Source: Collybia mongolica
Lineage: Eukaryota; Basidiomycota; Agaricomycetes; Agaricales; Clitocybaceae
Direction: 5' to 3'
DNA length: 64,000 nucleotides
Assembly: GCA_013420905.1 (NCBI GenBank)
Contig: JAAXNY010000004.1
Coordinates: 2,976,001 to 3,040,000 of the forward strand
Position numbers and translations under genes: made by a program. Shown here piece after piece: positions 53,508 through 64,000 of this stretch (its first letter is position 1; every line of letters starts with the position of its first letter). The notes beneath the pieces are model-generated. The model saw only the letters and a program-made list of their open reading frames with translations, searched no databases and was not told where the DNA came from.

Positions 53508-55724
53508 TCAGTTACGTGTGCCCATCCCACCCAGATTGCCGCCTGCTCCGTTCATAGGACCACCACCACCCATTTCTCGCGTAGGGCTGCCACCAATTCC
53601 ACCCATAGGGTTTCCGCCAATCCCACTTAATGGGTTGCCACCAATTCCACCTATCGGGTTTCCGCCAATCCCACCTAAAGGATTTCCGCCCATCCCACCG
53701 ATTCCATTGGTTATTGCACCGATTTCACCTATCGGGTTGCCAATTATGTCGGGTCCAAGTAGTCCGTCCAAGATATCCTTGCCATTTCTATCACGAGGAT
53801 CACGATCAGCATCTTGTGGGAAGACATCATCATCGAGGATATTCCAATGGTCATTCTCCCACTTCCAAGTTTTCCCATCTTTGTTGTGAATCCAACGATC
53901 CCTGTCGTCATTTCGAGACTTGCCATCTCCGCCGCCCCAATGGCTAGTGTCTCTGTCCCAGGGGCCGCTGTCCTTGCCATGGTCCCAGCGATCATCGTCT
54001 TTACCGTGATCCCGGTGGTCGTGGTCTCTGTCCCAAGGCTTCCCATTCTTACCATGGTCCCAACGGTCATCATCCTTGTTCCAAGGCTTTCCGTCCTTGC
54101 CATGGTCCCAGTGGTCATCGTCCTTATCCCAAGGCCTTCCATCCTTGCCATGATCATAGCGGTCGTGGTCTCTGTTCCAAGATCTTTCGTCCTTGCCATG
54201 GTCCCAGTGGCCATTGTCCTTGTTATGATCATAGCGGTCGTGGTCTCTGTTCCAAGGTCTTTCGTCCTTTCCATGGTACCAGTGGTCATCGTTTCGTTCT
54301 TTGTCATGACCATAGCGGTCGTGGCCTCTGTTCCATGGCCTGTTGTCCTTGCCATGGTCCCAGAGGCCGTCATCCTTATCCCATGGCCTTTCGTCCTTGC
54401 CATGATCATATTGGTCATGGTCTCTATCCCATGGCCTTTCGTCTTTGCCGTGGTCCCAGTGATCAGGTTCCTTATCCCAAAAATTTCTGTTTTTGCCCTG
54501 ATCATAGCGGTCATGGTCTTTGTCCCAGGGCTTCCCACCTTTTCCGTACTTCCAGGAGTAGTAGTCCTTGTGATCCCATAGATCGTTGTCTTTGCCGTAG
54601 CCCCAACGATCTGTATCTCTGTTCCAGGGCCTCCCATCTTTGCCATGTTTCTCAGGGTAGTATTCCTTGCCGTGATCCCAGCGGTCATCATCGTCCCCAG
54701 GTGCTCCGTCCTTGCCGTGATCCCACCGATCGTGGTCTCTGTTCCAGGACTTTCCATCTTTACCGTGGCTCCAACGACCATCTTCCTTGCCCCAAGGCCT
54801 TCCGTCTTTGCCGTGGCCCCAATAGTTGTCATCATTATCCCAAGCGTTATCGCCCTTGCCGTGACCCCAACGCTCTTCGCCCTTGTTCCAGGGCTTTCCA
54901 TAATCGTGATCCCTTTCCCAAGACTTCCCATCATTATCCCGACTGTGTTCACGGTCGAGTAGCTCCCCACCATCAACGTCACGCTTCAATATGTTGATGT
55001 CATTGATATCGACATCGACATCTATAATGTCCTCGAGCAAGTTGAGACCTTGGTGATCACGGTCGTGTTCGTATTTGGGGTGATTGTAATAATCCTTGTC
55101 TTCTTGGCGATCCTTGCCTTCGTAGCGATCCTTGCCTTCGTAGCGATCCTTGCCTTCGTAGCGATCCTTGCCTTCGTAGCGATCTTTGTCTTCGTGGCGA
55201 TCCTTGTCTTCGTGGCGATCCTTGTCTTCGTGGCGATCCTTGCCTTCGTAGCGATCCTTGCCTTCGTAGCGATCTTTGTCTTCGTGGCGATCCTTGTCGT
55301 CGTGGCGATCTTTGTCTTCGTAGCGATCCTTGGTCTCGTGGTGGTCCTTGATTTTGCGGTCATGATGGTCGTCGTCATGATTATAATGAGACCACTTTCG
55401 CTCATTATCCTCGATGCAGGCAGTTAACAATTTGTCGAACAAAATATGGTCACGTCCTGGCCCGCACGCAGAATGCGCCTCTCTCAACTGATGACGAGTC
55501 TCATATGCGTTCTCAAATAATACACCGAAAAGGACGCAACTGGGCCCACGCTTATGGCCATCGTACTAAGGGATAGAGAGATAAATGCTTAGTGAAGTTG
55601 ACAAAAAAGGCGGTATAGGTCTTACCAGATCATGACCGCGGGCCTCATGGCCACCTAAGGTGGGTGCGGCGAGAGCGGAGGCGCCAAGAAGGAACATAGG
55701 TAGCATGGATTTCATAGAGGGCAT
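53508..55724 (-). CDS. Secreted Asp/His/Lys/Gly-rich repeat protein
   Basis: Exon 1 is 55724-55626 (33 codons, MPSMKSMLPMFLLGASALAA), a signal peptide with hydrophobic core and APT cleavage-like site. A 60-bp intron leads to exon 2, 55565-53508. Mature parts: a Cys-containing N-domain (GPSCVLFGVLF, SACGPGRD, TACIEDNE), a block of about 15 six-residue units KDR(Y/H)E(G/D), then about 20 units of the W-DHGKD-PW-RDHD kind, and a Gly-rich tail of GGIGGNP repeats. Total about 718 aa, extremely hydrophilic. No known enzyme domain is seen. Function is unknown; metal or wall binding would be guesses. The codon-level repetition explains the long mirror frames on the plus strand. Confidence 0.8.
55085..55345. 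repeat. 18-bp coding tandem repeat array
   Basis: About 14 consecutive units of CCTTCGTAGCGATCCTTG and close variants (TCTTCGTGGCGATCCTTG), encoding KDRYEG/KDRHED on the minus strand. Purity is high, so copy number probably varies between strains. Confidence 0.9.
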
Positions 55725-56167
55725 TGCTGGTATAAATGAGTGTAATCTGATATCGTGAAGAGCGAATATCGGAAAGGAGAGTGAAGGTGATGAGATGAGA
55801 GCGAAGGCGAAGTCCTGCAATGAAGAGGATGAGGGATTTGGAAAATTCTGGGCCTCCTTTATAGCTCTCGGGAAAAGGAGGCTGGCAGCAAAACTGGCGG
55901 TAAAGCTGACCAGAGAGGTTGACGAGGAAGCTAACCTCGTTTAAAGAGAATGCGAAGAAAGATCTGGACCATCTCTGTTTGAACATGTAAACGTCTGGTC
56001 AAAAATGAAATAAGGACATATTTAGCCCTTTTTGGGGCTTCTGAACTGGACGCTTTTATAAAAACCTCATGCCCTTTAAGCTTCAGCATAAGCACCAGTG
56101 TCCACAAATTGTGGTGCAAAATGAATGATAATATTAATGAATTTACAAATAGGAAAAAAATTCAGAA

Positions 56168-58428
<2,261 letters not shown>

Positions 58429-58919
58429 AAGTCAATAGAATGAGTTGGAGTAGCAAGTTGGTTCTTGATGAATTCTTTAAAGCCATGTTGTATTATTAAA
58501 TAAACACTCTGTAATGACGTGCGAGACGATGGTTCAATATCACGCAATATGTGCAAAGGCCCGCGAATTGCTGAAAGGGGGAGTCAACCTTTTGTTTATT
58601 TATACAAGTATGATATGCCGCATTCGAGTAGATTTTGGGTGTCATCGATTGCGGCGGGATACCGTCCGCTTGCGAGTTGCAGCTTGTCATGCCCTTAACT
58701 AGGGACTCGGAAGTTTAGCGCTTGGCGTTCATATGAAGTCGGTTTCATTCTAATCGATGGAAACGGTCCCCAAGCCGGCGATTTCCGTCAACTAAATAAT
58801 TCCAGTTTCAAGGGCCCGAGAAGGTTGAGTTTATCCAAGGTACTAAAAATGGTATAAGGTTACCTCATAAGTAGATATTAATTTTACACTGTACACTATA
58901 GCTACACTATAAAAGTCTG
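58429..58919. other. Intergenic spacer MET3 promoter side
   Basis: No credible gene; short overlapping frames on both strands lack support. This contains the upstream region of MET3 and the downstream region of the next gene. Confidence 0.5.
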
Positions 58920-60751
58920 TCATGATCCCGAAAATTGAAGCATCACGGGACTTAGTGAGGAAATGATTTTCACTTGTCCTTGCACAATACCATCTCCATA
59001 GGTAGGCTGCCTTCCCCACCCAATCCAACCACGAACACGAGTTGATTCATTTTGGTAATAGACAGTATTCCTTTGTCGACTTTGTTGCAATGGATCTGAC
59101 CACGGCCCAACATATCGTTCACGTACAAATACCTGTGACAGTTTTGTCTGTGCACTGAACGTGCCCTCATAGCAAGGATCGAGGGTAACACTTGTGTTCG
59201 CGAGGTTGTTCTGCACAGATAGCTGTAATGGTACGGGAGGGGTTGACGCCGAGTTCGCAACTTTGAGCTTCAAAGGGCCATTGAAAGTCTTCACATCCGC
59301 AACGAAAGCTCGCGGATGAGCGGGTTTCCCAGCAAACCACGAGTCAGGCGCGAGAAGAGTCACCCTTGCATCAATTTCGCTGAACAAGGATGAGTATGAC
59401 TATCAGGGAGGTAAAAAAAAAGGTGCCTACCCATCACCAGTGTCTAACGTTAGATAAGTCGGCGTAGTTCTTTTCGGGTCACCTGCCAATGTCACATTGG
59501 TAATGATGGAGCTGACGGGCCAGGGTGAGGGCTTCAGAAGAAATTACAGCACATTTCGAACCACATACCCTTTAATGCTATCCAAGTTCAACGATTCCGA
59601 AGCACGAAAAACGCCGCGTATCGAACCGTAAGAGTTCTTGATGGCAATCTTTGGGGCTTTCATTGACTTGTCAAAAATATATTAAGGTTTATGATGAAGA
59701 TACGGAGAAAAGATATAAACTCACGTGGCAGATGATATCCCGACCAGAACCCTCTATGAGGACATTGTTGAATGCCGCATCCCCCGTAAGGTTTCCGAAA
59801 ATTTGGGAGAATGAAGGTAGATAAGTGACAAAATTTTCCAGGACTTGATTAGACGACTCCTGAGGAAAAAGCAGGCGAATTTCAAGCCACAGTGCGTCCA
59901 TACTTGACAGTCTTCGAGATGTCTAGGGGTTAACAATGAGAAAAATAAAAGCGCGCTGCGTTTGACTACCCACGTATACATAAAGGCCTCGATTATTCCC
60001 CTTGTCATTAAAGCAGGCGCCCGTTGAGCGAAGCAGTCCGCTGGTGGATGCGGTAAGATTCACATCGAACAGTATGTTGGTAGCTTTGGAATCAGGGTTT
60101 ATATCAACCGATAATTTGGCTTCAATAAAGTTCTTCTTATCCGTGATAAGGGAGACATTTGAGCGGATGAATACTGATCCCGTATGAGACAGGTTATACT
60201 GGGACCTAAGAGTCCTATATCAGGGAAGCTGAAATATTGATTTCCCCAAGACATACCGAGCAGTATAGGTATAATGGCTAGGGTCATCTTGTATGCTTGC
60301 CCAGCCGCAATGAGCGTCCTTGTCCAGTGTCCAAGTGTCTACGTTCGCAAGGCTCAACGGAGTTCCCGAGTCAGAATTGTCATTGCCCCATATTGAAGGG
60401 TCAGGAACCACAACCTCAGTGCTCTTAGGTTTCTTCTGTGATGTGGGTCTGTAAAAGGGACATATGTTTAAGGGTGTGTGAACGCACCAAGACGATAATA
60501 GGTACTCCAATCGCAACAGACAGCGTGACGTATATGGCAAGAGCATAGAGAATTGCACGCCAGAGTCTAGGATCTACTTTTCGCTGGGTTGAACGCTTTA
60601 GTATGAGTTGTTGCCGAGCTTCTGAAGTTTCGTAGTCAGGTAGGGGAGAATCGGAGCGACCTGCAGCTTTCTCCGGAAAGCGCAGCGTGGGACCAGTGAT
60701 ATATAGATCTTGCTTCGCGCGCTGCTGATCCTCTTCATCCAGAATAATCAT
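58920..60751 (-). CDS. Single-span membrane protein, unknown function
   Basis: Starts at ATG 60751 (MIILDEEDQQRAKQDLYITG). The polar N-terminus of about 60 residues has a proline-rich PLPDYETSEARQQ, then basic RSTQRKVDPRLW and one hydrophobic span (AILYALAIYVTLSVAIGVPI). The larger C-terminal part is outside or lumenal: VDTWTLDKDAHCGW, repeated beta-rich segments (LLFPQESSNQ, IKNSYGSIRG), ending SSLSPVMLQFSGS at 58920. About seven exons with short GT-AG introns; no stops. It resembles conserved hypothetical proteins of basidiomycetes; I cannot name a role. Confidence 0.7.
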
Positions 60752-61217
60752 AGTAGGGAGCGCTGAGCTCAAGCACGTTGGATCGGGCTCATGCAAACGA
60801 AAAACTGAGAGGGAAAGCTGGAGTTCAGGGTTGCAGTGTGAGACAAATCGTGTCTGTCTATCAAAAACTATTACGTAATTACAGGAACAAATAAGCTCGA
60901 ATGAACACATCACTTAATCAGTGTAACAAGTCTGTGACATTATATAATTGAAAGACGGTGTAAACCGAGTGTCCCTGCTGTGATAGTAATACACATATAG
61001 CCCTTACTGTTACAATATCTATATCTTTCCAAGTATATCTTATAGCTCTCCATATCCCGATCCGGGACCATACTCCTTCCCTGATGGCCGGAATATCGTT
61101 GCCAGTGCCTTCATTCCTCGGTGCATGATGTCTATTAGCAATCCGACGCAGTCAACTGTACTGTCTCTGCACACTCGAAAAATGGACGCCAGTCGAAGCT
61201 GTGCTTCCTCTAATAGG
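60752..61217. other. Intergenic spacer
   Basis: No additional gene supported; a minus reading extends above 60751 but lacks a better start. It contains the promoter of the membrane protein and the 3' end of ERO1. Confidence 0.45.
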
Positions 61218-63170
61218 TTAATTGGGCGGTCTAAGCCTACGAGTGGCGATGGCCGTGGCTAATGCGCATGCGTCAGAAACATTGTGGGATTCAAGCAGGG
61301 CAATACTTGCCTTGCCAGTTCGAACCTGTTCCTCAGCTTTGTGGATCAGCTGCTCGGATTCTGCAGGGTTCACTTTCAACCATATTTGACGAAAACTCTC
61401 TACCGCCTGCAAGCTCTCGGTAAATCGATGGAGTGTATTTACGAGTGCAACAACTTCTGAACGTTGCAGCAAGTTCGCATTGGAATAAGGACTGTGTCCG
61501 CAGTTAGTCATGGTCTAACAGGGTTTTTCTCTCAGCTCACTCGAGGGCTTTTTCGTCCATCTCAAAGAGGATCTTCATTGCGGTAGCAAGGCCAGTCGTC
61601 TGCACCTTTCCCCAGAGACGACATTTAGCACACCCTACACAATCCATTATCCGAGTTACATTGCGGAAGTGGGTTTTGAATTCCTCCTTCAAAATCTGTG
61701 GGGAATCGAAGTCGGCAAAAGATGGAGGGACACGGAAAAATTCGTGAACTGACGTTTGCATTCTCGCCGCGAAATAGTACAGTCTCATCAAACTTGCCGA
61801 CATTTCGTGCAATGTCTACCACACTAAATATTTTTGTCAGGGTTTGTTGATCGTCTTCATGATTTCCAGTCGAGCAATAGTCAAACGCTGATAGGTATGG
61901 TCCGAGGCGAGCAACAGCACGCAGCATCAAGACTGTATTGAAATAGATATATTGCAGCCGCTCCGGGTGAGAGACGACTCGATTAATAAAACATTCCAAA
62001 TTTGGCGCCTGGCAAAAATATTAGATCATGGTTAATTTTGAAGAGCCAAACCTACCCATTCTCCGGTTGTTTGGTTAAGGTATTCCAGGCAGATGTGCGT
62101 AGAGATTGATGCGTGGAGCCCTGTTCCAGGGATGATGCTTTTTGATAAGTGAATAGGGGGGATATACATACCTGATATGACCTTGTAGTAAACTCTTTTC
62201 TCTATGCAATGCTCATCGGGTTCAACTCCACCATCGCGGAAGACCTCAGACATAGAATCTGGTAATGATACAGCTGCTGGGGACTTTCCACTCATTAAGT
62301 TGAGTTCGGATAAACCAAAACAATTCTCCTCATATATCGAGCGCCATACACGGTGAGCGCTGTGTCCGGAGTATCCTGTGAAACGCTCTGGGATGAGTGA
62401 GAGATCGAAGTATTCACCCTCTGTGATGCTTTTAGTGAAACTCTGTGAATAGGAGAAAATACCAACCAGTGTTATCATCAAGAAAACAAAAGTCCGAGTC
62501 TCGATAGTAGCATCCGGGTAATTGATGACGCTGTACAACGTAAGATGCATGAAAGACCCACATCGGTGTGACGTTACCTTGTCTATAGAAGATGTATCTA
62601 CCCGACTCAGGGTACTCGACCGCCATTTTTCTGGGACGTTTTTCTGACAGAGCACGTGTGAGCGGGGAGATTGTACTTAGAGGCTGTGATACGTACCTCA
62701 TCGACTCCGTCTGGGGTACACTCTGGGTTGCTACAAGATCCATGATCTTGCCAAAATGGGCATTCTCGGTAGAGGTCGACCTACAAGATGACCGCCATTA
62801 ACATTTACATCGACATTTTTGGCATTATGCGCACTTGGAAGTACTTGAAGAAAGGCAGGCGGACCAACTCTGATAGGTTGCTGTAAAGTTCCTCGTTCAC
62901 ACTCTCCACGGTTTCGTAATCGCACATCGTCGTTTCTATGGGGCCTGTGGGCTGCAGGGTGTCATGGTTGACGGCTCATAGAACACGATGATACTTGCAC
63001 ACCTTAGAGTTCCGGCATTCAGTGTGCTTAGTTGGATGGTGTCCAAGGACTTCTTGGACTTGGCCTTTCCTAACGAGGGCGTCTGAGAGAAACGAGGTTG
63101 CTTGAATAACCGGAAAAAGGGTAAGTAGAAGTGCAAGAACACATGTGCGATGAGAAAGTGGTAGATTCAT
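61218..63170 (-). CDS. ERO1: ERO1, endoplasmic reticulum thiol oxidase
   Basis: ATG 63170 begins a signal peptide ([20 protein letters not shown]). ERO1 landmarks follow: [33 protein letters not shown] with paired Cys (the shuttle CxxxxC region), [52 protein letters not shown] [13 protein letters not shown], and the active-site block [20 protein letters not shown] (C-x2-C-x2-C). The C-terminus ends ATRRLRPPN at 61218. About eleven exons with short introns. It reoxidises PDI using FAD and oxygen. No lesions seen. Divergent from the gene starting at 63742. Confidence 0.92.
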
Positions 63171-63741
63171 TGCGAACGGGCTGTTCGGAGTAACAAATGA
63201 TTACTGAGTGGGTATCCAATGGTGGTTAGTAAATAACGGTGGGCGAACACGTCGCCTCGGGCGCGGTCCGAACGGGTGAATAAGAAGAGAACTACGAACG
63301 CCCGCAATGACCACGTGGAGCGATCACCGTGAATTGATGGCGTGGATATCTCCGATTGGCCGAGAAATCCGAGTTCAGTTTGCAGAAACTCGAGGTGGGG
63401 TTGCAGCTGCAGCCTAGATGCCCTTTAGCCCGAAATGAGGTCGGCAATGAGACTATAATATCAGTAGCTAGATCAGTAATGAGCCATCGATTTTTGGGCC
63501 TCGACTTTCAGCTTTTGCGCACACCAACGAGTTTACCCGGTGATGCCACGTCGGAAGAATCCCACGGTCAATAAACGAGAATGTTTTCTGTGGCTTCAGT
63601 TTCGCTCTAACACATTCTCAAGCATTCACCATTTGTAACGATAGAGGCTTGAGGCAACTCATCTCGTCGTAAAGGTCTTTCTTCGTCAAAGGCTACCCGT
63701 CAAAGGCTACTCGCTCTCCGGACACCCGTAATCCGAATACC
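63171..63741. promoter_or_regulatory. Divergent promoter region
   Basis: About 570 bp between ERO1 (minus) and the plus-strand gene. It contains CCACGTGG (63311-63318), pyrimidine-rich stretches before 63742, and no gene. Confidence 0.5.
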
Positions 63742-64000
63742 ATGGCTCTCACTGCTGCTGACCTCCAGGTTCGTCCCAATAACGATATGTATCTCGGATT
63801 ATTTTCTTATCTCATCCATGCAAACGCAGAGGAGGCATGAGCTTGAAGGCGCACCTGACCCATTCCCATCTCTGACCGATTCAATCCCTACCGAGCTGAG
63901 GTCGCAAGCACCTGCTGGCCTTGAGTTGGATACAGAATCCCGGTTGGCTTTTCCCTCTCTCGCGTCAGCGACTCCTGCTGTTACTTCTGCCACTAAACCG
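63742..64000 (+). CDS. N-terminus of vigilin/Scp160-like KH-domain protein (cut by window edge)
   Basis: Exon 1 63742-63768 (MALTAADLQ), a 61-bp GT-AG intron, and exon 2 from 63830 (RRHELEGAPDPFPSLTDSIP, ELRSQAPAGLELDTES) run open to the window end. The N-terminal wording is like that of fungal Scp160/vigilin proteins, which bind RNA through many KH domains, but no KH domain lies inside the window. The call is a memory-based guess; the gene itself is well supported by the splice and codon pattern. Confidence 0.5.

Noticed and set aside
53814..54997. Long plus-strand frames of 220-255 codons
   Set aside because: Mirror frames of the repetitive minus-strand secreted protein; no independent evidence.
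55085..55345. CRISPR-like regular repeats
   Set aside because: The 18-bp units are directly abutting without spacers and encode a periodic peptide in a eukaryotic gene.

Overview
The window looks like nuclear DNA of a filamentous basidiomycete, probably a mushroom-forming agaricomycete with a repeat-rich genome. Host genes carry many 45-60 bp GT-AG introns, the conserved genes have clear fungal architectures (fungal-type ATP sulfurylase with a degenerate APS-kinase tail, ERO1, PrpD, SNAPC3), and the mobile elements are Ty3/gypsy, Tad-like LINE, KDZ/Plavaka-like and IS630/mariner types. The species cannot be named from sequence alone.

Layout. About 1-50.6 kb is a transposon island. Bases 1-5142 are the 5' part of a large Ty3/gypsy element on the minus strand (LTR, gag, protease, start of RT), inserted into an older gypsy relic (5143-6240). 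Repeat-rich, gene-poor DNA follows to about 9.9 kb. A decayed LINE (about 10.1-14.59 kb) ends in a poly(A) run abutting the 3' part of a second copy of the large gypsy element (14588-19021), which itself cuts a KDZ/Plavaka-like transposase (19022-19957). Next come an SPT5-like (NGN/KOW) pseudogene, a small two-exon gene and a broken multi-exon gene (20.7-24.5 kb). An IS630/mariner transposase lies head-to-head with an apparently intact SNAPC3-like gene (26586-28011). Bases 28.9-35.7 kb hold short elements: ATTCATCC-type repeats, a minisatellite, a retroposed element with 14-bp target duplications and a TIR element.

Bases 35717-50615 are a full-length 14.9-kb copy of the gypsy element: two LTRs of about 1.23 kb, a CCGC target duplication, a tRNA-like primer binding site, gag-PR-RT-RH-IN, and about 4.2 kb after pol that carries two antisense, intron-containing genes. 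The same antisense module is present in the 14.6-19.0 kb copy, so it belongs to the family. Both comparable copies share three -1 frame offsets in gag-pol. The full-length copy also has private CGA-to-TGA, CAA-to-TAA and other lesions, so it is probably immobile on its own.

From 51.3 kb to the right end the DNA is a compact host gene block: a PrpD-family 2-methylcitrate dehydratase, a secreted Asp/His/Lys/Gly-rich repeat protein, ATP sulfurylase (MET3), a single-span membrane protein, ERO1 (all minus strand), then the divergent 5' end of a plus-strand gene resembling vigilin/Scp160. Here the genes show no obvious lesions and spacers are under about 0.7 kb. Exon boundaries were read by eye and are approximate unless stated.
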